DNA of 64,000 nucleotides from CAVYXF01 sp963772335 (GTDB lineage: Bacteria > Pseudomonadota > Alphaproteobacteria > Rhizobiales > Rhodomicrobiaceae). Positions 1-7,849 of the stretch are shown here, one piece after another (the first letter of the stretch is position 1; each line of letters begins with the position of its first letter). Both the position numbers and the translations under genes were made by a program. The notes under the pieces are model-generated. The model was not told where the DNA came from and did not search any database. It saw only the letters and a list, made by a program, of their open reading frames with translations. Where the stretch lies: contig CAVYXF010000003.1 in assembly GCA_963772335.1 (NCBI GenBank), positions 558,001 through 622,000 on the forward strand. Direction: 5' to 3'.

Positions 1-109
1 ATTCATAGAGGACCACGTTATAACCGGAGGCTTGGAGCAGGCGGGCGATCGCCGCGCGAAACAATGCGTCATCGTCAATCACATGAATGATGGACGGCGC
101 CGCGGTCAT
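1..109 (-). CDS. Response regulator, receiver domain (partial, FixJ-like)
   Basis: Only the first 36 codons lie in the window; the gene runs off the left edge. The translation begins MTAAPSIIHVIDDDALFRAA, the beta1/alpha1 start of a CheY-like receiver domain with the acidic Asp-Asp-Asp pocket that binds magnesium. The phosphoacceptor Asp and any output domain are outside the window. Its ATG overlaps the stop codon of the upstream kinase gene in an ATGA arrangement, so the two are translationally coupled and presumably form a cognate pair. FixJ/NodW-type is inferred from the partner kinase and the VIDDD style of the N-terminus; the output domain is unknown. Confidence 0.8.
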   Translation of the reverse strand, partial: MTAAPSIIHVIDDDALFRAAIARLLQASGYNVVLYE

Positions 110-1344
110 AGCGCATGCGCCCTGATCAGCGGCAGGGTAAAGCGAAACACTGCTCCGCCTGTGAGCTGGTTTTCTGCCCAGATCTTCCCGCCATAGGTCT
201 CTTTAATCGTGCGCGCGATCGACAATCCAAGGCCGGTGCCCTGTTTCTTGGTCGCGTAGAACGTATCAAAGATCTTGGTGAGCTTCTCGGTTGGAATCCC
301 GGTGCCGGAATCACTTATCGAAACATCCACCTGCGACTGCCCGCTTAACGACGTTTCATTGGTCAACCGGCGCGCGCCCGGAAGCGCTTCGGCGATCGCA
401 TCCATGCCGTTCGTCGCCAGATTCCATATCACCTGCTGCAGGTGAACCTTGTCGGCCCGCACTGGCAATGACTGGCCTATACTACCTGCGCTGAGGGCGA
501 CGTTCTGCTTCCTCGCCTCGGCGGAAAGAATATGCAAGGCATCCGCAATCGCAACATTGAGATCGAAGGCCTGCAGCTCGACATCCTCTGGGCCCTTCAA
601 CAGTTTAGGCAGATGATGGATGATGTCCGCTGCGCGCTGATCGGCTTGCCGAATGTCGGTGAGGATCGCCTTCACCTTATTTATGTATGGCGGGTTCATC
701 GCTACAAGGAGCTCGGCCGCTTCGGCATTGCTCATGATCGCAGCCAGCGGCTGGTTGAGCTCGTGGGCGATAGACGCCGACAGCGCACCGGCAGCCGCTG
801 TCCGGCTCAAATGCATAACTTCCAGTAGCCGGCGGCGGGATGCCAGCTCCGCGGCATACCGTCGATGACGCTCAACCAGTAGGACCGCGATCATTGCGGC
901 CTGCAGCAAAAGCACCATGCCGGCGCTCGTCAATTGCCAGCGATATTGTTCCCAGATGGTTGGAGACTTGACGCGGATCTCGCTTGCTGTCGGCAGCCTG
1001 CTCTCACTGATGTTCCATCTGTTCAACTCGCGCCAAGGGAACACCGGCTTCCTGAAATCGTCTCTTGCTAAAGGTGATACGTCGGTTTGACTAATGGTCA
1101 GGATCGAAGGCGCCGTTGTCTGCGCGCATGCAAGGGGCGCCGTTCCGAGACCGGCGATCAGGAGCAGGCTCGTTCGGGATAGAGATCTTCTGATGTTGGC
1201 GCACCGACCAGGAGCGGCATTTAAGGCGCAAGAACGAACGCCGTAGAAATGCAATTGGCGAGCTTGCCAGCCCTCGGCCGCATGAGTGCGGAACGTAGCC
1301 CGTAGGAGGTCTCTTCCCAACCAAGCAAAACGAAACCAGCTCAT
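106..1344 (-). CDS. Membrane sensor histidine kinase with a shrunken input region
   Basis: Autophosphorylating kinase for the adjacent response regulator. After an N-terminal hydrophobic segment ending near ACAQ there is a short stretch, then the linker PWRELNRWNISESRLP and WEQYRW, one transmembrane helix (VLLLQAAMIAVLL), the dimerisation/phosphorylation box ASIAHELNQPLAAI, and a HATPase domain with the N box (NLATNGMDAI), DSGTGIP and TGLGLSIA. In the family I recognise, that linker follows a complete periplasmic ABC-type substrate-binding domain; here only about 30 residues separate the signal segment from it, so the ligand-binding domain appears deleted. The ATG at 1344 is chosen over a TTG at 1359; the true start is uncertain because the first 70 residues do not look like a signal peptide. 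It ends in a 4-bp overlap with the response regulator. Confidence 0.85.
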   Translation of the reverse strand: MSWFRFAWLGRDLLRATFRTHAAEGWQARQLHFYGVRSCALNAAPGRCANIRRSLSRTSLLLIAGLGTAPLACAQTTAPSILTISQTDVSPLARDDFRKPVFPWRELNRWNISESRLPTASEIRVKSPTIWEQYRWQLTSAGMVLLLQAAMIAVLLVERHRRYAAELASRRRLLEVMHLSRTAAAGALSASIAHELNQPLAAIMSNAEAAELLVAMNPPYINKVKAILTDIRQADQRAADIIHHLPKLLKGPEDVELQAFDLNVAIADALHILSAEARKQNVALSAGSIGQSLPVRADKVHLQQVIWNLATNGMDAIAEALPGARRLTNETSLSGQSQVDVSISDSGTGIPTEKLTKIFDTFYATKKQGTGLGLSIARTIKETYGGKIWAENQLTGGAVFRFTLPLIRAHAL

Positions 1345-1728
1345 CTTGGACCCGCCCAATCTCCAACTGCCCGGAAGACGGCAAAGAAGGCTAGAAGAAT
1401 GATAACAGATGTAAGAGATATGCGAGAGAAAATCGAGGCTGCCACGCCCAACGACGCGTAGCTATGACGAGTTCTCTTAAGAGACGGTCGGCCTTCTCAA
1501 AGGGTTAATCTTTTTTTGTCGCGTATCACAATGCTGCGGATTTGAGATCCTGCAGATTTTTCGGACGGGAGTTTCGCCGAAGCCGATATGGACCAGGAGC
1601 TGCGGCCGCAGGCTGTTGTCTGGCACGACATAGGTCTTCACTGGGCTGGCGCGCCGTTCCGATAGATCTGGAGTGTAGTTAGGCTGGCCGCTCGCATTTC
1701 GGTCCGGCTGCAAAGGGCTTGCCTTCTC
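1345..1728. other. Intergenic stretch, no gene seen
   Basis: Upstream region of the kinase. Reading frames here on both strands have no recognisable protein features. No strong hairpin or tRNA-like structure was seen. It leads into the decayed response regulator that follows. Confidence 0.4.
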
Positions 1729-1975
1729 GATATTGATAAAAGCGAGCAGGCCGAACATTTCCGGATCAAGCGCCGCATTCGTTCTTCCTGCAGCAGCCTG
1801 GAGTTTGTAGGAGAGGCCGGCACCATCGGCTCCATCTTGTCGATCGTGTTTTTGACGGGGCACGGGATGGATCCCAATGAGCGTGCGCGCCATCAAGGCC
1901 GGCGCGGAAGATGTCCTGCCCAAGCCGGTTCCAAGGAAAAGCTATTCGCCGCGACCGTGCGCGCGAGGAGAGTGT
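1729..1975 (+). pseudogene. Decayed FixJ/NodW-type receiver domain
   Basis: The plus strand carries pieces of a receiver domain in more than one frame. One frame reads LPAAAWSL then stops; another reads SIVFLTGHGMDPNE; a third, starting in the same place, reads MSVRAIKAGAEDVLPKPV. Joined, these match the beta4/alpha4/beta5 part of FixJ-like regulators (LPGxxGLELQ, IVFLTGHGDIPMSVRAMKAGA, LTKPV). The conserved Lys-Pro at the end is present, but the frames cannot be joined without at least two indels and a stop, and no output domain follows. It is probably a relic of a regulator related to the intact pair at the left edge. Boundaries are approximate. Confidence 0.6.
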
Positions 1976-2178
1976 GAGCGGTACCTGAGTAAGTGCGAGA
2001 TCGCTCGCTCGGCAGAAGCATACGGCAGGTATTGCCCCTATGGACAATAGCGGGCACCGGGCTAAGAGCCGATACTTCTTGGCCGTTGAGGAGCGTCTCG
2101 GAAAAACGGCAGCGCCCATCCGGCTAACGGAGTGTGGTCTCCTCCGAGATTGATCTCACGCTCGAAAGGAGCGTTACC

Positions 2179-3243
2179 ATGTTCAAGCAAAGCGGCCGCA
2201 TCCTCAGCGGTTTTCACGCTGCGGCCGTAGCCATAACATTGGTGGCGGTTGGCGCCCTCCCCACCTCAGCAGCGCAGCCCAAAGGCCCACAAGAGGCGCA
2301 TGCGACGGGGGGCAGCGCGGGACAAAACCTGCCCTCGTGGAATGAGGGTGCTTCCAAACAAGCGATCATGGAGTTTGTCGGCAAAGTTACGCGCCAGGGC
2401 GGCCTGGACTATGTTCCGCCCGCCGAGCGCGTCGCGACTTTCGACAATGACGGCACGCTTTGGCCGGAGCAGCCGATGCCCATCCAGTTCGCCTTCGCGC
2501 TCGATCGTGTGAAGGCGCTTAGCCCGCGGCACCCGGAATGGACGACCACGGAGCCGTTTGCGTCGATGCTGCAAGGCGACATCAAGGGAGCCGTTGCTGG
2601 CGGCGAGCCCGCGTTTGCTCAGATCCTGAGGGCCATACACGCCGGCATGACCGCCGAGGAATTCGAAAAAGTTGTGCAGGATTGGCTTGCAACGGCAAAG
2701 CATCCGGAAACCGGACGGCCCTACACCGAAATGGCTTATCAGCCGATGCTGGAATTGCTTGCTTACCTAGAGGCTAACGGCTTCAAAATCTTCGTCATCT
2801 GCAGCGGCGACATCGACTTCATGCGTATATTTACCGAGCGGGTGTATGGCGCTCCGCTTGAGCATGTCATCGGCAGCAGCAGGGAGGTGAAGCTCCGGCG
2901 AAACGATGCAAAGCCCGTAGTCGTCGCGCTGTCCGACAATACCTTCAACGGAAAAAAATACGGCACCCTCGTCGACAGTCAGACCCCTCTTGGGCTCCTC
3001 CCAATCGCCGCCTTCGGCAACTCGGACGATGACATACAGATGCTGCAGTGGGCGACGGAAGGGAGCAGTGCCGGTTTGGGCCTCATCGTGCATCACACCG
3101 ATGCCGAGCGCGAGTGGGCATACGACGCATACGCTGCCACTGGCAAGCTCGATAACGGGCTCGACCAGGCACAAGCAAATGACTGGGCCATCGTCGACAT
3201 GAAGCACGACTGGAAGATCGTCTTCTCGTTTGAGCAGCGCTGA
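2179..3243 (+). CDS. Secreted HAD-superfamily phosphatase
   Basis: 354 residues. The ATG at 2179 is preferred to an earlier one at 2134 because it has the Shine-Dalgarno sequence AAGGAG and opens directly into a signal peptide (hydrophobic core to ALPTSAAQ). All four haloacid-dehalogenase motifs are visible: motif I FDNDGTLW with the nucleophile and acid Asp, motif II ICSGDIDF, a basic residue in the NGKKYG region for motif III, and motif IV AFGNSDDDIQML. This is a class I HAD fold, closest in style to phosphoserine-phosphatase-like hydrolases exported to the periplasm. Substrate unknown. It stands alone: the flanks hold a decayed regulator and a repeat-flanked gene. Confidence 0.85.
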   Translation: MFKQSGRILSGFHAAAVAITLVAVGALPTSAAQPKGPQEAHATGGSAGQNLPSWNEGASKQAIMEFVGKVTRQGGLDYVPPAERVATFDNDGTLWPEQPMPIQFAFALDRVKALSPRHPEWTTTEPFASMLQGDIKGAVAGGEPAFAQILRAIHAGMTAEEFEKVVQDWLATAKHPETGRPYTEMAYQPMLELLAYLEANGFKIFVICSGDIDFMRIFTERVYGAPLEHVIGSSREVKLRRNDAKPVVVALSDNTFNGKKYGTLVDSQTPLGLLPIAAFGNSDDDIQMLQWATEGSSAGLGLIVHHTDAEREWAYDAYAATGKLDNGLDQAQANDWAIVDMKHDWKIVFSFEQR

Positions 3244-3304
3244 CCTGGGCGTCGGGAGTGACCGACCAATCCAGGCAGGCGGCATGTTCGCCCGGCGTCG
3301 GACC

Positions 3305-3345
3305 GGCGTTGTCCCGAGAGGGTCAAATGCTCGACTGAAACTGAA
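3305..3345 (+). repeat. 41-bp direct repeat, copy 1
   Basis: A 41-bp segment starting GGCGTTGTCCCGAGA and ending GCTCGACTGAAACTGAA recurs at 4057-4097 with two mismatches (39/41). Copy 1 sits 84 bp before the S74-like gene, copy 2 26 bp before the next gene. The copies therefore bracket one gene and both look like leader or promoter DNA, suggesting a duplication or an insertion of the intervening 0.75 kb. Confidence 0.9.
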
Positions 3346-3380
3346 GTAAACACGGCGTGCTCGTGACGCATGTCGTTCAC

Positions 3381-3400
3381 TGGACTGGACTGGACTGGAC
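3381..3400 (+). repeat. Pentanucleotide tandem repeat (TGGAC)4
   Basis: Four perfect copies of TGGAC lie 30 bp upstream of the likely start of the S74-like gene. If translation began at the upstream ATG (3370), slippage in this tract would switch frame; with the preferred start at 3430 it lies in the leader. Confidence 0.9.
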
Positions 3401-3429
3401 TTACTGGGCCTCAAACGAAGGAGATCGCC

Positions 3430-3909
3430 ATGCGCTTGCTCGTACTCCCTGCTCTCGCCGTCACCGCGTTTACCGCGACCATGACTTTCCAGCCTTCTGA
3501 GGCAAAGGCCGTAGTCTATTGTGCCGCGGGTGTCTACCGCGCCGGCTGCGTCGTCCGACCCGGCGTAGCAGTCGTTCGGCCCGGCGTAGCTGGCGTCCGC
3601 GGTGTTGCCCGGCGCACGGCCAGACGTACTGTCCGGCGATCCGACATGATGCTCAAGCACGACATCGCTCTCCTCGGTCACCTCGATAACGGCCTCGGCT
3701 TCTACCGTTTCAGCTACAACGGCAGCGACAAGACCTATGTCGGCGTTATGGCACAGGAAGTGCAGACGGTCATGCCCGCGGCGGTGCTGCGTGGCAGTGA
3801 CGGCTACCTGCGCGTTTTCTACGACAAGCTCGGCCTGAAATTCGAGACGTACAAGCAGTGGGTCGCATCAGGCGCACATGTTCCGGCCGGCGCACCAGTC
3901 GAGCACTGA
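3430..3909 (+). CDS. Secreted protein with S74-like intramolecular chaperone (tail-fibre) domain
   Basis: 159 residues. The start at 3430 follows GAAGGAG and gives a signal peptide (MRLLVLPALAVTAFTATM). Next come a Val/Arg-rich degenerate repeat (VVRPGVAVVRPGVAGVRGV), a run of Arg, and then a C-terminal module beginning RRSDMMLKHDIALLG with LGFYRFSYNG and YVGVMAQEVQ. That module resembles the peptidase_S74/tail-fibre chaperone domain, in which SD-RxK starts the self-cleaving unit. Small secreted proteins of this type are common and mostly uncharacterised in Rhizobiales. The gene is bracketed by the 41-bp repeat and followed by a perfect 17-bp-stem palindrome, so it could be a mobile cassette. 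Function unknown. Confidence 0.75.
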   Translation: MRLLVLPALAVTAFTATMTFQPSEAKAVVYCAAGVYRAGCVVRPGVAVVRPGVAGVRGVARRTARRTVRRSDMMLKHDIALLGHLDNGLGFYRFSYNGSDKTYVGVMAQEVQTVMPAAVLRGSDGYLRVFYDKLGLKFETYKQWVASGAHVPAGAPVEH

Positions 3910-3942
3910 CGCCTGCCTGGCCACAACAGTGCAGGAAATCTC

Positions 3943-3978
3943 TTTCGCTGATGCCGTGCCAGCACGGCATCAGCGAAA
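3943..3978. terminator. Perfect 17-bp-stem palindrome
   Basis: TTTCGCTGATGCCGTGC, a 2-nt spacer, then its exact reverse complement. It follows the S74-like gene by 33 bp. There is no T-run after it, so it may be a bidirectional terminator or a cruciform-type mobile-element end rather than a classical intrinsic terminator. Confidence 0.7.
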
Positions 3979-4056
3979 CGAAGGTGTCCTATATCGCCGC
4001 CTCCGCCGTAGCCTCACCAAAGAAGCAGCGTCGCCAGCGTCACCTGCGCGTCGGCA

Positions 4057-4097
4057 GGCGTTGTCCCGAGAAGATCAAATGCTCGACTGAAACTGAA
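4057..4097 (+). repeat. 41-bp direct repeat, copy 2
   Basis: Second copy of the 3305-3345 repeat (39/41 identical), ending 26 bp before the ATG of the NTF2/ADC fusion gene, so it forms that gene's leader. Confidence 0.9.
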
Positions 4098-4123
4098 AAC
4101 GAAACCTAAAGGAAACAAACATT

Positions 4124-5665
4124 ATGCATGCGAACCTCATCACGCGAGGTGTTTTGACGTGTCTTCTCGTCACGGCGATTGCTGCGCCTGCTTGGGCACA
4201 GTCCGACAAGTTCGTACCGCACAAGAACGTGCCCGGTCCGGCCCGGCTGGAGATGGAGAAGGCTGACAACTCGGGCGCGGTGAATGCGGACATCCAGTTC
4301 ATCGCCGATCGCCAGGCGATCATCAATCATGTCACCGCCTACTCGTATCTGATCGACGAAGCCCGTTGGGATGACTGGTTCGCCTTGTTCTCGGATGACG
4401 TTGCCTTCGAGAACACCACGCCGGAATTGGGCACAGTCCTCGTCAAAGGCAAGAAGGCCTTCATGGCCCTGGTGGAAGAGCGATACATCATACCAGGAAA
4501 GAATTCGAAGGGTGTGCGCCGTCACACCATGGGTAACGTCCACGTGGCCTCGCAGACTGCGACAACGGCGACGGTGCGTACATACATGCTCATCTCCAGC
4601 GTCCCGGCTGCGGACCACTTGCACCTGCTTACCACCGGTACCTACAACGCCAATCTGGAAAAGCGCGACGGCAAGTGGACCATCACCCGCTGGTACATCG
4701 AGGCGGATGCCCCGCTGTCGCCAAGCAAGCTGCCGGAAGGATTCTCAGAAGCGGAGTTCAAGTGGATTCCCGATCCCTCCACAGTAATGCCTGGCGCGGT
4801 CCCCGGTCCGACGAAAGGGATGGTTTCGCTAAACAACATGCAGGCTGCCTTCAGTATTCCGGCGAGTGGACCGCTCTATAAAGCCGCTCCTGTATGGAAC
4901 TGGACGGATGCTGACTTTGTCCTCGTCGACTACCTGACCGACGCCAAGAGCGCGGCAGCCTTCCTGCCGGAGGGTATGACGACTTTGCCGATCCCAGAAT
5001 TGCCGGGCTACTCCGCGGTGAAGCAGATCTGGGCGCACTATGGGGATAGCAGTTTCGGGCCCTATAACGAACTCTTCGTCCTCGTCCCCGCTCTGCATAA
5101 TGGGCAGTTGAGTCTTTATAACCCGCTGATCTACGTCGATCGGGACAGCGCGATGTCTGGTGGTCGCGAAATTGGTGGATGGCCAAAGAAGATCGGCGAC
5201 ATCCGCATGGAGCGGGCTGGAGACGAATACCGACTTTCCTTTGTGAGGAACGGTCAGCCCCTCGTGTCTGCGGAAATGCAGGTCGGCTCCAAACTGTTCT
5301 CGACCCCGCTGCCGGCCAAAACTCCGGTGCGCCTGTCCTATCCTTACAACATGACACTGCCGCTGCCCGCGCCAACAGCCGAACCCCAGGCGGCCGTTCC
5401 CTTCCCGACAACGACCGTCAAGCTGATTCCCGGCGTCGGCAGTGACAATCCCGCGCCCGCGCTCGCCCAGTTGATCTGGGGCCCGTGGCAAGTGAAAGGC
5501 GACTTCTTCGGTGGCTCGGGTACATCGGTCAAGTACCAGGCATCGGAGGAGGATCCCTTTTACAAGCTGCCGGTCCTCAAGGTGCTCGGGTCCACGTACA
5601 TCAACGGAAGCATGACCCTGGCATTGAAGGACATGAAGGTGGTTGAGGATCTGCTGAAAAAGTAA
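4124..5665 (+). CDS. Secreted fusion of an NTF2-like (SnoaL) domain and an acetoacetate-decarboxylase-like domain
   Basis: 513 residues. A signal peptide (MHANLITRGV to APAWAQ) leads to an NTF2-like alpha+beta barrel from about residue 60 to 190 (QAIINHVTAYSYLIDEARWD, WFALFSDDVAF, WTITRWYIEAD), as in SnoaL/bile-acid-dehydratase-like proteins. A linker is followed by a second domain from about residue 240 to the end that resembles acetoacetate decarboxylase: GREIGGWPKKIGD contains the Glu and paired Lys of the ADC Schiff-base site. Both halves use small hydrophobic pockets for proton-transfer or decarboxylation chemistry. The secreted, fused arrangement is unusual, since known ADCs are cytosolic single-domain enzymes. 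An aldehyde dehydrogenase gene follows after two hairpins, so a joint catabolic role is possible. Substrate unknown. Confidence 0.8.
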   Translation: MHANLITRGVLTCLLVTAIAAPAWAQSDKFVPHKNVPGPARLEMEKADNSGAVNADIQFIADRQAIINHVTAYSYLIDEARWDDWFALFSDDVAFENTTPELGTVLVKGKKAFMALVEERYIIPGKNSKGVRRHTMGNVHVASQTATTATVRTYMLISSVPAADHLHLLTTGTYNANLEKRDGKWTITRWYIEADAPLSPSKLPEGFSEAEFKWIPDPSTVMPGAVPGPTKGMVSLNNMQAAFSIPASGPLYKAAPVWNWTDADFVLVDYLTDAKSAAAFLPEGMTTLPIPELPGYSAVKQIWAHYGDSSFGPYNELFVLVPALHNGQLSLYNPLIYVDRDSAMSGGREIGGWPKKIGDIRMERAGDEYRLSFVRNGQPLVSAEMQVGSKLFSTPLPAKTPVRLSYPYNMTLPLPAPTAEPQAAVPFPTTTVKLIPGVGSDNPAPALAQLIWGPWQVKGDFFGGSGTSVKYQASEEDPFYKLPVLKVLGSTYINGSMTLALKDMKVVEDLLKK

Positions 5666-5678
5666 GCCAGGGTCAGAC

Positions 5679-5701
5679 GGGACGCCCAGCGGCGTCCCTT
5701 T
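5679..5701 (+). terminator. Rho-independent terminator
   Basis: GGGACGCC, loop CAGC, GGCGTCCC and TTT, 13 bp after the stop of the NTF2/ADC fusion gene. It probably ends that transcript before the aldehyde dehydrogenase gene. Confidence 0.8.
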
Positions 5702-5722
5702 GCGGTACGAGTTTGCCGCGAA

Positions 5723-5750
5723 AGTGCCGGCGCCGGCGGGTGCCGGCACT
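5723..5750. repeat. GC-rich inverted repeat
   Basis: AGTGCCGGC and its exact complement GCCGGCACT separated by 10 nt, 40 bp before the aldehyde dehydrogenase start. It could be a second terminator or a leader hairpin of the next gene. Confidence 0.5.
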
Positions 5751-5790
5751 ACTGGCGATTACCTGATTCCGATATATTCACGAGGAAGAC

Positions 5791-7164
5791 ATGCAACTGG
5801 CGCAAACATCGAACCCCGACTTCGGAAGCTTAGTGGCCCGGCGTCGTGCGTACTTTCTGTCGGGCAAAACGCGCCCGGTAGAGTGGCGAGAGGCGCAGTT
5901 GACGGCGCTCTCAGCGATGATCACGGAGAACGCTGACGATTTTCACGCGGCGCTGTCGGCAGACCTTCGGCGCAACTGGGTTGAGGCGGACCTCGTCGAC
6001 GTCGCCGGCGTGGCGCAAGAGGCCGACTATGCGAGACAGCAACTCAGACAGTGGATGCGTCCCCTCGTGGTGGACGTCCCACCGATGATGCAGCCCGGCG
6101 AAGCACGGGTGCGGTTCGATCCCCTCGGCGTCGCCTTGATCATCGGGGCATGGAACTACCCCTTCCTACTCACATTGTCGCCGCTGATCGCGGCAATCGC
6201 GGGCGGCAACGCGGCCGTGATCAAGCCGTCGGAGATCGCGCCCGCCTCCGCCGAGGTCCTCGCGCGGCTGATCCCCAAATACCTGGACGCGGACGCCTTC
6301 TCCGTCGTGCTTGGCGGCGTGCCGGAGACCACCGCCCTGCTGGAGCAGAAATGGGACCACATCTTCTTCACCGGAGGCCCATCAATAGGGAAAGTTGTCA
6401 TGGCAGCCGCCGCGAAGAACCTCACGCCAGTTGTGCTCGAGCTCGGGGGCAAGTGCCCGACGATCGTCCACTCCTCTGCGAATCTCGCCGTGGCCGCCCA
6501 TCGTATCGCCCAGGGCCGCTGGTTGAATGCTGGACAGACATGCACTGGCGTCGATCATGTTCTGGTCTTTAAGGACGTCAAAGAGCAGTTCCTGGAGCAC
6601 CTGAAGAACGCTGTCGTCGAGTTCTACGGCCAGGATCCCAGGCAGAGCCCTGACTACGGCCGGATGGTGAGCGACCGCCACCACGCCCGGATCGTCGGAC
6701 TGCTCGAAAGCGGGGAGGTCTATCACGGCGGGCAGCATAACCTGAAGGAACGGTATATTGCGCCAACAATCCTGGTCAACACGCCTCTGGATTCCCCGAT
6801 CATGCATGAGGAGATCTTTGGTCCGATCTTGCCGGTGCTGGAAGTAAATAGCGTCGAGGAGGTCATCGACTACGTGAATGGGCGGCCGAAACCGCTGGGC
6901 CTATACGTGTTCGCCGAGGACCTCGATGTCGCAGAGCGCATCCTCGATGCGACCGAGTCCGGTGACGCTGCGGTCAACGATTGCACAATCCATCCGCTGG
7001 TGCCGGAACTCCCGTTCGGTGGGGTCGGCAACTCCGGAATGGGCAAGTATCACGGCGAATGGGGCTTCCGTGCCTACACGAACGCCCGCGGCGTGCTCTA
7101 CCACAGCACGGGTGTCGACCCTGGCGTCCGGTACCCGCCATACCCTCCTAGGCCAGCGTCGTAG
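5791..7164 (+). CDS. Aldehyde dehydrogenase, class 3/coniferyl-aldehyde type
   Basis: 457 residues, the length of short class 3 aldehyde dehydrogenases. It oxidises an aldehyde to the acid with NAD(P)+. Visible motifs: IIGAWNYPFLLTL and AGGNAAVIKPSE (dinucleotide fold), FFTGGPSIGK, the general-base Glu in VVLELGGK, the catalytic Cys in NAGQTCTGVDHVLV, and the C-terminal PFGGVGNSGMGKYHGEWGF. The start at 5791 follows GAGGAAGAC. It is cytosolic, with no signal peptide, whereas the fusion protein encoded just upstream is exported, so direct partnership would require import of the product. Similar to coniferyl-aldehyde dehydrogenases, but the substrate cannot be fixed from sequence. Confidence 0.9.
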   Translation: MQLAQTSNPDFGSLVARRRAYFLSGKTRPVEWREAQLTALSAMITENADDFHAALSADLRRNWVEADLVDVAGVAQEADYARQQLRQWMRPLVVDVPPMMQPGEARVRFDPLGVALIIGAWNYPFLLTLSPLIAAIAGGNAAVIKPSEIAPASAEVLARLIPKYLDADAFSVVLGGVPETTALLEQKWDHIFFTGGPSIGKVVMAAAAKNLTPVVLELGGKCPTIVHSSANLAVAAHRIAQGRWLNAGQTCTGVDHVLVFKDVKEQFLEHLKNAVVEFYGQDPRQSPDYGRMVSDRHHARIVGLLESGEVYHGGQHNLKERYIAPTILVNTPLDSPIMHEEIFGPILPVLEVNSVEEVIDYVNGRPKPLGLYVFAEDLDVAERILDATESGDAAVNDCTIHPLVPELPFGGVGNSGMGKYHGEWGFRAYTNARGVLYHSTGVDPGVRYPPYPPRPAS

Positions 7165-7441
7165 ACGGCCTTATTTCGGGTTCACAAGTTTCTGCGATCT
7201 ACGCGCAGGAAAACGAGGACTTTCCGGGATCCTCCAACAAACGGTTGTCTAGATTTGGCGAGAAGGCTATTGTGATTGATGAGGTGCTGAGCAGGCAAAC
7301 GCAGGATTCGCATCGAATTGTATCTGTACGGACCGCGATCTTCCTAAACATGGTAGCTGTGCTTCTATAATATTAGCGCGGCGTGCCCAATAACCGGACA
7401 GATAAATCTTAATCTCGGTTATCTCTTCAAGGCGGTACTCA

Positions 7442-7846
7442 ATGGCAACTTTGGAACATCCGTTAGCCACCCATCATTTGCCTGTATTCATGACGGCTCC
7501 TGGTGACACAGACGTCATGCTTGTTCTGTTAGCTTTTGTTCTGGTTGGGGTAGTACTGGCCGCGGGTGTTTTCTTTTTCTGGCTCCATTCACTGCCAGAA
7601 CGAATGGTGCACAACAAGGTTCAATTCGATATTGTCGTCGTCCTGGCCTTGCTGTCGCTGTTTACTCATATACATGCCTTCTGGGTAGCGGCCCTGCTTA
7701 TCGCACTTATTGATTTCTCAACGTTTTCATTTACGAGTTCGTTCAATCGTTTGGTCGTCGCGCAAGAAAAGTTGGCAGGCATCGAAGCAAAAACTGTTGA
7801 GCCTGCCCCATCTGCCAGTGACCACGCTCCTGATAAGGCGGCATAG
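7442..7846 (+). CDS. Small two-helix membrane protein paired with an HlyD adaptor
   Basis: 134 residues with two hydrophobic helices (VMLVLLAFVLVGVVLAAGVF and a second after IVVVLALLSLF) and a polar C-tail (PAPSASDHAPDKAA). The stop is 3 bp before the next gene, an HlyD-type adaptor, so they form a transcription unit. The pair resembles the enterobacterial YiaW/YiaV arrangement (DUF3302 protein plus membrane-fusion adaptor); the assignment rests mostly on gene order. The preceding 277 bp (7165-7441) contain no gene. Confidence 0.65.
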   Translation: MATLEHPLATHHLPVFMTAPGDTDVMLVLLAFVLVGVVLAAGVFFFWLHSLPERMVHNKVQFDIVVVLALLSLFTHIHAFWVAALLIALIDFSTFSFTSSFNRLVVAQEKLAGIEAKTVEPAPSASDHAPDKAA

Positions 7847-7849
7847 ACC

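Noticed and set aside
3370..3429. Phase-variable start of the S74-like gene through (TGGAC)4
   Set aside because: The signal peptide and ribosome site fit the downstream ATG at 3430, so the repeat is probably untranslated.
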